Shown in pieces: positions 1 through 12,263 of a stretch of DNA of 64,000 nt. A program made the translations under genes and the position numbers. A model generated the notes under the pieces. It worked only from the letters and a program-made list of their open reading frames with translations, was not told where the DNA came from and ran no database searches. The DNA lies in NCBI GenBank assembly GCA_963924555.1, contig OZ004584.1:2975001-3039000 (forward strand). Reading direction: 5' to 3'. Source of the DNA: Crambe crambe (lineage: Eukaryota; Porifera; Demospongiae; Poecilosclerida; Crambeidae). Positions within the stretch are counted from its first letter, which is position 1, and each line of letters begins with the position of its first letter.

Positions 1-446
1 CACAGTTAGCTAGTTAGTCATTACAAAGCAGCTATAGTTAATGTATAACAATACAATGTAGCTTTTCAATTGTACGTAGCTAGCTATTTATTTATCTATT
101 TTTTTAAATTTAAATAAAATAGTCTAGATCTACACTTATTTTTGTAAGCCATGTGTGTAGCTATAGCCTATCCATTTAAGAATCCTATCAAGTTTATAGC
201 CAGCAATCAACTATTCCATAACTAGACGTGTAGAGTTGTCAGGAACATTGTAGCACTGTCCAGTTAGCCAAACTAAGCTTATTAGCTACACTTAATGAAC
301 ATAGTTATTAATGTAGCCTTGTTGTTTACATAATATGAATCAATAACAAACATTCATGAACGATCACATGACCCTTTTTTGACCTTATTTGGAAGCAATT
401 AAAGATCTCTAGTAAATCAACTTTAGTAGCGAAGTAGCTAAAGACC
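1..446. other. 5' flank of the tandem kinase-like gene
   Basis: AT-rich non-coding sequence with scattered TAGCTAGC-type tetramers. No coding exon is recognisable. The stretch just before 447 should hold the promoter and 5' UTR of the next gene, but I see no clear core promoter motif. The ATG at 447 sits in a good context (gaccATGG). Confidence 0.5.
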
Positions 447-2778
447 ATGGAAATTACTCTGCCCCTTGAAGTTTCCCAGTTGAAATACTCAGAAGTTACT
501 ATTTTCAAAGATAAAGAGATAGGTAGTGGAAATTTCAGCACTGTCTTCAAAGCCAAATGCGATGAACTGCCGTGCGTTGCAAAGTATTTGACCTGCAGGG
601 AAGTATCCGACCATAGCGTTCTCGAAATCATGATAGAATGTCAACTGATTTCTGCATTGAAGCATCCCAATGTTGTTTTGTGCCTTGGAACAGTTAGACA
701 TAGTGAACCTGATCGACCAGTTATTCTATTGGAGCAAATGGATGAGAATCTCACTGACTTGCTGCAAAGAAGGAAATCATATCTGCCGTATTATGTAAAG
801 GTGAACATCTGCTGTGATATAGTACTAGCTCTGGCATATCTTCACAAGAATGAAATAATACATGGCAATATCTCCAGCAACAATGTCTTAATTCAGGGAG
901 AAAGCAGAGCCAAACTTACCGACTTTTGGATGCTGAAAATTCTTAGAATAGGTACATCACTTGCACAAATTGAAGAGAAGAAGATCTACATGGCACCAGA
1001 ATCACTAATGTCCCCTCCTCAATTTCATAAGCAGTCAGATAGCTTCATGTTTGGCGTGCTGGCTATTCAAATTGACACTCAATCTCTTCCAAATCCTGAA
1101 AAGGTCCAAGCTCCTGAGAAAAGGCGACGAAGAAGCAATATCGAAGAAATGGAACCCACATCTCCATTTAAAAGGATAGCATTAAATTGCCTTGAGGATA
1201 ACCCACAAGAAAGACCAACATTTCCACAGCTTAGCGAAGATCTTGCTCAGCTGAAAGAAGACGGCAGTTATGAAAGGGATCGGAAAGAGTCCAGAATTGA
1301 AGTACGGGATTTAGAAAAAAAAAATTGGAGAAATGATCAGATAATAATAGAATCGGAGAAACAGCTGCAACAAAGAAGTGCAGAGAAAATCAAGTTAGAA
1401 GATGAAAAAAGAGAATGGATGTTCGTCAGAAAAGATTTGGTACGGCAAATGATAACAGCACAAGATGAAGCAAAGAAGTTCCGTGAGAAGCTAGAACTGC
1501 TATCTACTCCTTCTGCTCCTACAGATCAACCAGATTATGACGTTCCACCTTTAAAAAAGAGTGTAGAAGATTCGTCACTACCCTTTGCCTCCTTCATGGT
1601 AAGTATAACGTAACTTGAAGGTAAATTTGGAAATGCACATAATTCCTGTAAACAATGAATAATGTTCAGATAATCATTGATAGGTTTTTGTGGTAACTGC
1701 TTTTGGTATAGAATTACCACATATCAACAGAGTAGCTAGCTAGCTACATGCTATCTAAAGTTTCTATGACTGTTTGTTCCTATTCTCTAGACATGCACAG
1801 CTGATAGCTAGCTACTGTAACAGTTCTACGTAGCTGCTTCACAGTGAACTTAAGAGAATAATAGCTAGCAGTAGTATAGAAATAAGCTACACTTTCCTTC
1901 CTAGAGTACAGGCTTATTTTGTGTTTTTCTTATTATTATTATAGAATGGTGAGTGTCCCATTGTTGCCTTAGAAGACATTAAGTCAACAAGAGAAGTTTT
2001 GGGACAAGGTCGTGTGGGTACTGTTTACAAAGGAACTTGGAAAGGTCTACCATCAGCTCTCAAGATATTAGCCAACCAAAACTGGTCAGACACATGGAAA
2101 GAAAATTTCAAATATGAAATCTATGAACTATGCAAGCTTAAGTTTCCTCATATAGTGCAGATTTATGGAGCAATATTAGAACAGAACAATATTGGCATAC
2201 TCATGGAACACGTACCAAAGAATCTTGCTGAAGTTATTTTCACTGATCATAAGAAATTTCCTGAAGTAAAGAAGAAAAATATCATCATGCATATTGCTCA
2301 TGGCTTGGAATACTTGCACAACAAGGGTATTGTCCACTGTAACCTTGAATGTTCCAATGTACTTCTGGATGAGCATAATATCGCAAAAATCACCAAATAC
2401 GGCCCAAAATGCAGCAGGTTTGAATCGCAATCCAGTTGTAACCTCATAGGTCATGTCAATCCACATTACGCTGCCCCAGAGATTCTCAGAAAAGACCAGC
2501 TAGCTACCGAACAACTTACGAAATCAGATATGTACTCCCTGGCCATTGTGATGTATGAAGTCTTGGAAGAGAAGAAGGCGTATGGAGACTTCACTGCTAA
2601 GCAGCTTGAAGCCGAAGTAGGATGCAACAGTCTGAGGCCAACTCTACAGGACACCAGTTTGACTCCGTCAGTAGTTGATATCATGACAAAATGCTGGAAC
2701 GGCAGTATAAATGTTCGAATTACACCCAGTGAATTCGTAATAGAGTGGAAAAAGATCAAACATATTTTTGGAAATTAA
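447..2778 (+). CDS. Tandem pseudokinase, two kinase-like domains joined by a coiled coil
   Basis: Two exons, 447..1598 and 1945..2778, joined in phase 0 by a GT-AG intron (ATG|gtaagt ... ttatag|AAT), predict 661 residues. Kinase domain 1 (about 15-265) has a glycine loop GSGNF at 26-30 and a VAK lysine at K46, but HRD reads HGN (139-141) and DFG reads DFW (159-161); APE is present near 183. Residues about 270-360 are Lys/Glu/Arg-rich and likely coiled coil. Domain 2 (about 395-655) has GQGRVG at 404-409 and an ALK lysine at about 424, but HRD reads HCN (515-517) and DFG reads KYG (535-537). Both folds therefore lack the catalytic Asp and the Mg-binding Asp, so a scaffold or regulatory pseudokinase is inferred. 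The coding part of exon 2 starts with NGECPIV at 1945, not at the TTG at 1999. The fold resembles the TKL/Tyr kinase groups; I cannot name an orthologue. Confidence 0.85.
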
Positions 2779-2976
2779 CTATAATAGAATTTTACTTTTA
2801 GGCTAGTCAAAACAGGAGACACACCCCTTCTTCCACTAATTATTATACCACAGTAATGGGAGACACACCCTTTTAATGATATAACACACCCTCCTCTCAC
2901 TAATTACGATCTAATTGTAGTGACGACCATTTCCAAATTGTATTGCGAAGAAGAAGACTAGGTTTTTAGTAACTGT

Positions 2977-5900
2977 ATGGATATTTCTACATTGTCTCCT
3001 GAGATAGATAACGCATCAGAGACTTCTGATACGGCATGCCCCATATGCAGTCGTGTTGTTCCTCTGAATATCATCAACGAACACGTCGACAAATGCCTTC
3101 AGACTCAGAATGAGAATGAGGCAAGTGACATAAGCAGAACTCCTTCCAGTGGTGGCAGACATGAGAAGAGAAAGCAATCAATGCTGAATTTTGGCAGCTC
3201 TCCTTGCAGAGAGTCCTTTGCTCCTCCTGCTAAAGTTAGAAAAATGGATGTCAGAAAATCTGGTTCTCGAAATGAAACAGAGGCTAGGCCTAGGTTAGGA
3301 TATAGGTATAATGCATGTATTGTAGACAGGTATTTCAGAGGTAATACTTTAATTACCTATAAAATGCACCAGGACATGGATATACTAATTTTTCACCTCC
3401 CTGATCCAATATTTTCCCATGAAATTTGATGAGGCCCTTCACACACACACAGTTAACTATAGTCAATGATATCAACCTCCTTCCCTCCCTCCCTCCCTCC
3501 CTCATGAATATCTTGTGATGATGATTTAGTTTGTATGGCCTTGAGGCATTTACATGTATATCAAGGAGACTCCACTATAATTAAAGTCATTAAATTATTT
3601 TCTATGGTACCTGATGGATTGCAGGGTTTTCCCCAGAAAAAAATGTCAGAGTGGTGCTCAAAATACCACATCAAAGGATAATCTACATTCTTCATGGTTA
3701 TTTGTCATTGTTTAACCACATCAAAGGAAATTTGGTCGGTTTTTGCCTCCCTCAGAGTGGTTTTCCGACTTTTGTGTAATAAGTCTTGTGTGATCTACCT
3801 CAAAGTTTTTCCTTTGCAGTAATATTACCTGTGAAATGCCAAATCCAGAGAATCTAACTCCCGATAAAGGTGGTCACAAAAGCCATTCTCTCTCTGCTCC
3901 CTTGGCAGAAGTGGTTCGTCCGACAACCATCGAGGATTTCATAGGACAGGAAAATCTAGTAGGAAAAGACTCATTTCTACACACCATACTCCAGTCTGGC
4001 AATGTTCCTTCTTTGATATTCTGGGGACCTCCTGGTTGTGGAAAGGTTTGACCTTAAATTTAACTTCTTTCCAAGGATAGACAAACTGATGTATTGTTTA
4101 CATAGGCATGTAATGTCCCAATATGTGTGATGACCATTACCAATGATTCAGTGCTCTATTGCAACCTCCCTCACCACTCTTCATTTATCATTACTAGACA
4201 ACCTTAGCTCGTATCATTGCTAAATCAGCTCGTGAAAACGGAGGATCAAAATTTGTCCAACTATCTGCAGCATCTTCTGGCATAGGAGATGTGAAAGAAG
4301 TGGTGAAAGTGGCCAAGAACCATAGGTCCCTGCTCAAAAAGAAGACTATTCTTTTCATTGATGAGATCCATAGATTCAATAAGCTGCAACAGGTACGTAG
4401 CTAATAATTATGTTATAAGTTGAAATGTTACAATACTTGGGGCAAGTGAATCCCACGATGACCTTTCACCCTTATATGTAAATGTATATCTAAAGTTGCA
4501 ACTTCTTTTTGTGATGACCTTAGGTAAACTGATTATGCCCACTTGCCCCATGATGCTTACCTTTCCCTAGTAGTGTTAGCTAGTATGTACATGCATGTCT
4601 AATGTACGTAGCTACAGTAGTAATAAAGGCATCAGTGAAGATATTTAGTGCATCAAAACACTCACTTCTCTACCTGTACACCCTGTAGCCTTAGACCTAT
4701 TTGATGGTGTATTGGTGGCTTTAGGGAGGAAGGGAGATATTGAGTCACCCCCTGGCTATAATAGGTGAAACCAGTACATAATTTTGAAGTATTAATTCAT
4801 TATAGTGAAGAAGGGTAAGAAACATTGCTCTCACTATAGCTAGAAGCTTCATTCACAAAGTATTTTTTGTGTGTGTTTTTAGGACTCGTTTCTTCCACAT
4901 GTGGAAGATGGAACCATCACCTTACTTGGGGCCACCACAGAGAACCCTTCCTTTCAACTAAACTCTTCCCTCCTCAGCAGATGTAGAGTCGTCATTCTTG
5001 AGAAGCTTAAATCAGCTGACATCAAAAATCTTCTTGTTCGAGCCTTGAGTATAATGAAAGCTGAAGTTGTGAAGAAGGGTGAGCCTCATTTTCAAGAGGG
5101 AGAGAAGGTGTTGATTGAAGAAGAAGCACTGACTCTACTGGCTGACTTATGTGATGGTGATGCAAGAAGTGCTTTGAATGGTTTGCAGCTTACAATTGAG
5201 AACAAGAGACCATTGCTGAAACAATCTTTAATAAAAGGAGCACCTTCTACTCATGTTATCTCAAGAAATGCCTCTGGTTTAGGTGAAGATAATGATTGTG
5301 CTGGATTGGGATTGGTTGTGAATGTGCAAGATGTGAAAAACTGCTTACAAAAGACTCATCTCTTATACGATAGAGCAGGAGACGAACACTATCATTGTAT
5401 ATCTGCACTGCATAAGTCCATGCGAGGGTCTGATGCTAATGCTTCTCTTTACTGGCTTGCTCGCATGCTGTGTGCTGGAGAGGATCCCTTGTATGTTGCT
5501 AGGAGAGTCATACGCTTCGCAAGTGAGGATATAGGTGAGTGGTTCTTTAGAAATAATGCCGGTTGGTAGGATACTTCTGCACACGAGGTAGTTGCATAGT
5601 AGCTATGTAAAAGAGTCATTTCCATGACTGTGGCAATACCATGGCAATACCATGACAACTTTTGTATACACAAAGAGCCATTCCCATGGCAATACCATGA
5701 CAACTTTTGTATACATTCCCATGGCAATACCATGACAACTTTCGATGTGCTACTATAGCACTGACCACAGTGCATGTAATAATGAGTATGTTATGTTCAT
5801 AGGGCTGGCTGACCCCAATGCACTGACTGAAGCAGTTGCAGCTTTCAATGCATGCCACTTCATAGGGATGCCAGAATGTGAAGTAAGTGTATCATAATTA

Positions 5901-6768
5901 TACGATGCATGCAATGAATGTCCAGACATGCATGTATCTGATAACAGTTTCAAGCTAGCCATAATAGCTACAAAGAAATTTTAGTCAGATCAAGGATTGG
6001 CAGTCTTTTTTTAACATTAACAGTTACCGTATAGTGGGTATATTTCGAGGGGCGAAAGTTTCACGGATTTTGTGATTTCTCTTCTGTCTGCAAATATTTA
6101 GCCATGCAAATCACATGACACATATAGAAGAAATTTGGCAAATCACTATATAAATAGTCTCGACTCTCTAGAGTTCGTCTATATGTGCCTGTGACTCTGC
6201 AACGGATGGACTCACCTCAATAGATCCACATGATCAGATGGTCTGATAAGCTTGAGGTGGCAGAATATATCACCGCCATGCCATGGCAAAATGATTGCTG
6301 GGTACCGGGTTTCTTTCACGCTTCGCTAACTACGGCACTCCAGATATCATTTTAAGCCTGTCTAGAATGTAGTCTCAAACTTAAGATAGACTTGTCATCG
6401 AAGCTTTAGCTGGCTCAAAAAGGTCTAATCGCGAAGCTTTTGCCCCTCGAAATATATGGTACCATGTTGATGATGGTTGTGCAATCCTATACACACAGGT
6501 TATTTTAGCTCAGGCTGTAGTGTACATGTCAAGAGCTCCCAAGTCCATCGAAGTATACAGAGCTTACGATAGAGCAAAGGCCAGCGTAAAGGAACATAAG
6601 GGGCCACTACCATCAGTTCCTCTCCACCTGCGCAACGCTCCCACTCAGTTGATGAAGAACCTTGGGTTTGGTGAGGGGTACAAGTACAACCCTGACTATC
6701 AGGAACCTGTGGACCAAACTTATTTACCAGAAGAACTAAGTTCAGTGGATTTTTTTGCTGAGGTTTAA
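2977..6768 (+). CDS. WRNIP1: WRNIP1 (Werner helicase-interacting protein 1), UBZ4 + AAA+ ATPase
   Basis: Six exons: 2977..3293 (donor could also be 3305 or 3329; all keep phase), 3820..4045, 4198..4392, 4883..5534, 5803..5882, 6499..6768. About 579 residues, against about 665 for human WRNIP1. Residues C21, C24, H36 and C40 form a UBZ4 ubiquitin-binding zinc finger. The AAA+ core has Walker A GPPGCGKT (about 175-182), Walker B FIDEIHRF (about 234-241), sensor 1 region GATTENPSF and the Arg-finger region SRCR. The C-terminal part carries the MgsA/RarA-type tetramerisation region, ending at the FFAEV tail. Family knowledge: this nuclear ATPase is recruited to stalled replication forks and ubiquitinated PCNA. 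Introns hold a minisatellite (5631-5742) and a MITE (6025-6462). It faces receptor A tail to tail. All splice phases close, so I judge it intact. Confidence 0.92.
3433..3505. repeat. CA and CCCT microsatellites in WRNIP1 intron 1
   Basis: A short (CA)n tract near 3440-3450 and a (CCCT)n tract near 3480-3503 lie in intron 1 of WRNIP1. They are simple-sequence repeats with no coding content. Confidence 0.75.
5631..5742. repeat. Minisatellite in WRNIP1 intron 4
   Basis: Three imperfect units built on 'ggcaataccatgacaactt' followed by 'ttgtataca' lie between exons 4 and 5. The matching intron of the duplicated copy (near 21,450-21,515) has fewer units, so the array changed length after the duplication. 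Confidence 0.8.
6025..6462. mobile_element. MITE-like inverted-repeat element in WRNIP1 intron 5 (copy A)
   Basis: The ends form an inverted repeat: 'tatatttcgaggggc' with flanks at about 6026-6055, and its reverse complement 'gcccctcgaaatata' at about 6442-6456, extended by ACCRTATA / TATATGGT. About 440 bp with no coding capacity, so a non-autonomous DNA transposon. The same insertion lies at 21,801-22,242 in the duplicate, so it predates the segmental duplication. Confidence 0.75.
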
Positions 6769-7515
6769 TGTTGTCACTATAATTATGTTGCTCATTCTCA
6801 TCATTCAGCAGCTCTGATCTGTTACACACTTTCGATACATTATACTCTATTCTGGTCATATGAAAAATGATCGAGGTATAATATTCTAGCTGCAAAAATA
6901 ATGTGTGTCATTCTCACTAGTAGAAATCAAGACAATGTTGCATCACTAAAATAACCTTGTGTGCATCAGGACATGTAGGGACAGTACCCACTTAAAAACA
7001 CATGTCAGTGGTCAGTGTTGTATAAACTATTTGGAGCATCAGCTAATATTAATTAAAGTAGCACTCCACCATTTACTCTTAACTTGATTGGGTTCAGTTG
7101 GAATGTTTTTAATATTAATGCTCTACACCAGATTTCAGCCAGTTATGGAGGGCTAATTCAGAGTGATAAAGTAGCTAATCAGTGATGCAATCTTTGACTT
7201 CTACCTGGGACCATTACATATAACTATGTCTATTTTGAAGGCACACTGATGAACATGATCAGACTAGAATCCTGTCTCTTATTATCCTTCACAACATTAA
7301 TTCATCCATCCATGCATGGATCATCAATTTGAACAAGTCTGCAGTGCACATTACATGGATCACATGCTAGGATCACATGCTAGTCACTTTCTTATGGTTT
7401 ATACGTATTACCTGCACTTTAGTCTAGATAAAGTTTAATGAAAGAATGTTTGATGTATTTAATGGTTAATGATTATGACAAGTTCCTTTTGACAAGTTTA
7501 TTGGGTGATTAGATA
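6769..7515. other. Intergenic region between convergent WRNIP1 and receptor A
   Basis: No coding exon is visible. The 3' UTRs of both convergent genes should lie here. A doubled 'gatcacatgctag' is present near 7360-7382. The matching region of copy B lacks about 200 bp (about 6930-7110). Confidence 0.55.
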
Positions 7516-10341
7516 TTAGGATTGTGCATGACCATATGCACTATTACGTTCCATGCTTATGTGGTTTGGCTGGGGCACCACGTCATCATACACTGGGGGA
7601 GCTTTAAGTTTCTTTGACTTCTTTCTCCCTTTTAGAGTTCTCCTGTTCTCATGCTTCTCTTGACAGGTGGCAATGACCCAACCCAGGAAGAGGCCAGCAA
7701 AGGCAGTGAATGGAAGCGTGAATACCATGGCTAGAACTATGGTGGTTATGTCATCAGACATGTCTATTTCAGGATTTGTTGATGATGCTATTGTAGGAGG
7801 AATTGGAGCAACTGTGTATATAAAATAACATTTCAATTACAAGTTATTATAGACATTTAGGGTACACGTCGGTGCATTTGTTACAATTCCTAGCATTCTA
7901 GGTAAAGTCAGTGATATCTGATGGGATGACCCGTGATTAGGGACTACGATGGATTGAATGGAACTTCCGAATAATGGACATACTGATGGGTACCCAACAT
8001 TTTGTCTCTTGTAGAAAGGCTGCATGTCAGCCCACTAATATACTTTTTTGGTTTGTCCTCTTTCATGGTATCCTTTATATTATAGTTAAGATTCAACTGC
8101 ATACACATTCAATGAATCATGTGGTGTGTGCTTCCTGAACACCTATAGCTATTATTTGGTTGTTGCCACAGTACTATGCACTAGCTTTATATTATGGAGA
8201 AATCCACTTACATGGTCCTGATAACCTTCCTTTGATTGGGAAGCCAATTGGCTCATTATCACTTGTCATGAGCTGGACAGTGTAGGAACAGTTGTTTCCC
8301 TTAGGTTGGTAGGTGATGGTCACGTCTCTGCCATTTTTGTAGGCATGGTTTTTGACTTTGGTTGGAGAAGATTGTTGATCATGACATTTCAGTTTGGAGG
8401 CGATGTGATGGGGAGGAGCATTCTGGTACAGATGTGGACGACATTTGATAGTTATAATGTTACCATCTGGAATAACTGCTATGGCATTCATCACTGAAAA
8501 ATATACAAAAAGCCAACTTGTTTTAAAAGTTTGTGGAGATTAATGAGTGTTTGAATCTCACTGCATGCTAAGTTTTTACCTTTAAAATCTGTGCTCTCTG
8601 TGTCAGAGCATGATCCGTTTTTAAACATCAAGGTTATATTTCCTGGAAGTGAAGCTTGTTGAGTTCCTAATTGCTTGGAAGTCTCAAAAGTGAATCTTGC
8701 TTCATTTGTCATGGTCATCTCTTTACGTCCTGATCTACCTGACAGAGATACTTTCACCATGACAGCTTCTCCAGTCATAATGACCTCATCGGCCACCTGT
8801 AAATGTAGCTAGTACAGTTATCAAATCTAAACTGCTTATAGTAAAAGGGTAAAGGAAGAAAGACATCAAAATTGAAATATTGGCTCATTCTTTGATCTGT
8901 ACACTTTACCTTCCACTTTATATTAAGCACTAGTCGTCCATTTTCATATCGATATGATGTGGATGGATATCCCAGAAAGTAATCAAAATATTCTGAATAG
9001 TTAACGATAACAATGTGTTAATTATCACAAAATAATTAGCTAGATACAAGGCTAGATTTACTACACATGTAGCTATAGCTTACTACCTGGTAGCATTCTA
9101 TGCTTAACTGTCCTTAATGCTGGATACTGAATGTTGGGGTTGGCTGTTGAGGCAGACCCTCTAAGCAAATAAATAGCCTTTTCACAATAGTTCTGGGGTG
9201 GGCACTGTATAGTTGTAACATTTCGGTTCCCAATACACCGAACAGAGGGATCATTCTCTTCAATTATATTGAAGGATTTCACGCATTGCCTTTTGGTAGT
9301 ATCGATGTTAATGTTTACCCCAAGTTCAGAAAGCTGGTGATGACTTGAGGGGTAATTTAAAACTACAAATGTCCATGTAACATCTGCATAATAATTATAG
9401 ACATATAATAGCTAGATAGTCCACATTGGTGTAGTTTTCTAACCAATGACTTCAGCTGTTAATGATTGATGATTATCACCAACACCATCACAGGTCACAT
9501 TAATAATTCCAATGGTAGCAATAAAAGTAAGAAATGTTACCATAGTATTATCATTGACCACAAACCCGTCGAAAGTATATCGTGAGTAACTGCGTGGATA
9601 TAGATCTTCAATTACCATATTAATTGACACGTTTTCAGATCTGATCTTCCAAATATGAAATGGACCATCCACAGTGCAGGTCAAATTTACTACTTCTCCT
9701 GGGCAAGACACACTCCTACCACCTTGATCACGACTGGACCATCTCAGCTGAGAAGTCGATGCTAACACATGAAAAAATAAAATAGCTATAGTCTCGCGAG
9801 CCAGCCATATTTTTCATGCGCGAAAGAAAAATACATCTGGTCAGACTTGCCAGGTTTTTGTGAACTCCACCAGAATCTTGGCGGAGCCAATCAGATCAAA
9901 GTAGTCATGTGATGTTCAATAAATCATGTGACATGATGACATACTGCTACTTTTTCTAGCTCACGCGTGAAATGAACTGAAGTAGAAGAGAAGAGAAGCC
10001 ACAGTGAAGAGGAGGTAGGCACAGCTATGGATGAGGCAACCAAAAGGCTTGGGTACTCTAGCTTTAGAGAAAACCAAAGGCGCATCATAGTCAGTTTTTG
10101 CAAGTGTCCGAAGTGATGTCTTCGCTAGCATGCCTACTGGCAGTAACTTTGTAACTGCATTTTGCCAACTTTATTTGACTAACAGACACCTCCATTGCCA
10201 TAATATAGCCATATCTACGCCAAATTCAAATCAGTCATGTGCTCACGAGACTAAAATAGCTATAGCTAGCATATGATGTGATAGCTAGTTACCTGATACT
10301 CCAAACCATAAAGAGAGCAGAGCCAGTACAACCAGTTTCAT
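7516..10341 (-). CDS. Receptor A: type I membrane protein with Ig-like N-terminal domain (unnamed family)
   Basis: Seven exons on the minus strand: 10341..10293, 9761..9444, 9383..9087, 8992..8910, 8796..8580, 8493..8212, 7811..7516. All GT-AG phases close to 513 residues plus stop. Residues 1-16 are a signal peptide (MKLVVLALLSLWFGVS). Exon 2 (about 17-122) looks Ig-like: Cys pairs in SCPGE, NLTC and INVTC, a WKI tryptophan and several N-glycosylation sequons. Exon 3 has a Cys cluster (QC, RC, QCPP, YC). Exons 4-6 give further extracellular sequence with NCSY and SGPC. Exon 7 has a TM helix (about 437-463), a polybasic KGRKKSKKLK stretch and PPVYDD (PPxY at 487-490). The ATG directly follows a TTGCAG acceptor-like sequence, which suggests a non-coding 5' exon. 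I recognise no named family; a surface receptor or adhesion role is inferred. Confidence 0.82.
9791..10251. mobile_element. Non-autonomous TIR element with a RecQ-like helicase remnant
   Basis: A 461-bp insertion in intron 1 of receptor A. Its ends are GTCTCGCGAGC and the inverted GCTCACGAGAC. A 13-bp direct repeat (taaaatagctata) flanks it at 9778-9790 and 10252-10264. Receptors B and E lack it and have a 55-bp intron 1. Inside, at about 10028-10189, a plus-strand remnant reads LGYSSFRENQRRII, then after a frameshift DVFASMPTGSN. That resembles the RecQ Q-motif and Walker A (normally PTGSGKS), here degenerate. Confidence 0.72.
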
Positions 10342-10533
10342 CTGCAATGAAACATTGATAATTATTATGCAAGCAAAGAATAAAGTGTAGCTACATGACA
10401 ATTTTTAGTTGAAATCCTTAACACATTCAAGTATATGGATTAACTCATTTTGAAGTGGTCATATAGCCTTCAAGCTTATGCTATGGTCCACGTGTGTTCA
10501 GTACTTCAATTCTAACTACACCACTGAATAATT
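10342..10533. other. Receptor A upstream flank
   Basis: Non-coding. The sequence resembles the flanks upstream of receptors B, C, D and E ('ctacaccactg' motif), so it belongs to the duplicated cassette. It should contain the receptor A promoter and 5' UTR and is interrupted at 10,533 by the transposon. Confidence 0.55.
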
Positions 10534-10552
10534 CACAGCGAAAAATCCACAG
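10534..10552 (+). repeat. Left TIR of the CACTA/Plavaka-like element
   Basis: 19 bp, an exact inverted match to 18994-19012. Preceded by TT (10532-10533). Confidence 0.92.
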
Positions 10553-10763
10553 ACCTGTAGGCAGTCGTGTAGAATTTCATACTCGTAACAATTAAAATTC
10601 AGATCCGTTCCAGACCAGTGAATCCCACATACTCGTAACAGATCTACAATCCATACCTGTAACAAGCATGTAATCAAACTATCTGTACCAGACCTGTATA
10701 TACAGGTCTGTAGGCAGTTGTGAGAATTTCTGACCTGTTACACATCATAATCAGATCTGTATT

Positions 10764-10986
10764 CACAGCTTACTTTCTACACAGTGCTGAACACAACAGT
10801 CCATTGCGTTCAGCACTGAGTCTCGAGAGGGCATAGCTGTCAGTGATTATCTTGTTAGTATTCATCATCTACCAGTTACCTTAAAGTTCTATTATTCAAA
10901 ATACAAGATTATTCATAACACAATTTTTTTTTGCAATGAATAAACATCCCTTTATTGAGAGTGTATGAGGAATATAGGAATTCCGA
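10764..10986 (+). repeat. Internal direct repeat, copy 1
   Basis: About 223 bp, nearly identical to 12264-12494 in the same orientation. It starts 'cacagcttactttctacaca', contains a small hairpin (gtgctgaac / gttcagcac) and ends 'ggaattccgag'. It has no coding capacity and lies inside the CACTA-like element. Confidence 0.85.
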
Positions 10987-12263
10987 GTTTAAATTTTAAT
11001 TTTATAATTAAAATTTTTTCTACCCCCTAAATCATAAAAAAAAATGGGCTTACCTATTAATAACAACATTCATTAATATTACAATTTATTTTTAGGGAAG
11101 AGGGTGAGATGGAGAAGACCATCACATACAGACAGACACATCACATCAATAATAATAATGAATAATTACAAATATTATTAAAAATTCGGAGGTATGTAGA
11201 ACAGATAACTTCAGTAGATAACTTCTTGTAGTAGATCTTGCTCACAATCCTGCTGATCATTATAAATAACAGATTATAGAAGATTCAAGTTATTTTCTTG
11301 TTTAAATGAAAAGCACTAAAGTGCTAACCCTCAGCGCACACTAAAAATTATAATTATGTGCTTGCAGATATTGAGTAGATACGAGTAACTGTATTAAGTA
11401 TTTTATTTTGAATCATCTATAAAGCATGAGCTAGCTAACTAGCAGTGTCTGAGTCCACATCTTCTCATTTCGAATTATCATCAGTGCCTGCATGTAAAAA
11501 TATACTGCTTGGAGAACTATCTGATTAAGCATGCAGGTAAGAGTGTAGCAGCTAGTTAATGCATAAAGCCGTGATAGCTAGGGTCTTAATGTAGTATGGA
11601 GTAGGTAATGGTCGGCAGCACAAAGTGTGCATTATATGGAGTATAGACTAGCGGCAGTTAAAATCCTGGCTTTCTGGTGACCAAAAGCTTTATCTAATGA
11701 TCTGCTCAATTTTAAAGCTAGAAAATAGCGTCTAGACACTATATAAACTTGTTTCAAGATCCAATAGTTGAAGTGGCTCCTGTGAGAGGAATGACAGACA
11801 GACAGAATGACAGAAGGACAAACTGAGTACTGTAACCCTCTTGCGCATGCACGCTGAGGGTTAATAATAAGACTGCAAGGATACAAACACTTTGCATACA
11901 TGCATATACATGACTTAGAGTGTCACTAGGGAAATATGCCAGCAATAATGAAGATCAGGCATAACTTGGGCAACATTTTAAAACAGTACTCGAGCAACAA
12001 TCAAGACTAGCATCCCTAGCCTGTATAGCATCAAGGGATCTATATTATAGGACATGGAAACATGCCACATTCATGATAAATACAGTGAAAATGTTTTACT
12101 ATACATGTGATATAAACAATATGAAGACATTCTAGTCTATATTGTTAACTCAGAGCCTAGTATTGACTGGGAGAAGGGGGCAACGATTAAAGTTGATAAA
12201 AAAAAAATTGGGAATGCCATAGATTCCAACTAGTGACCACGATTTGGCAGTCCTTCGCTTTTC
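10987..12263. other. Non-coding left half of the transposon
   Basis: AT-rich sequence between the two direct repeats. I find no coding exon with consistent splicing. Short open frames near 11,632-11,945 look spurious. Confidence 0.5.

Noticed and set aside
1999-2001. Start codon (TTG) for a separate second kinase gene
   Set aside because: The reading frame is open upstream to the splice acceptor at 1944 and joins exon 1 in phase 0, so this is an internal Leu of one gene.
7516-7811. ITIM in the receptor tail
   Set aside because: The residue two before the Tyr is Pro (PPVYDDV), not I/V/L/S, so the consensus is not met; only PPxY and a YxxV are claimed.
11632-11945. Minus-strand frames in the transposon's left half
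   Set aside because: Composition and lack of splice context look like chance; the frames overlap in two registers.
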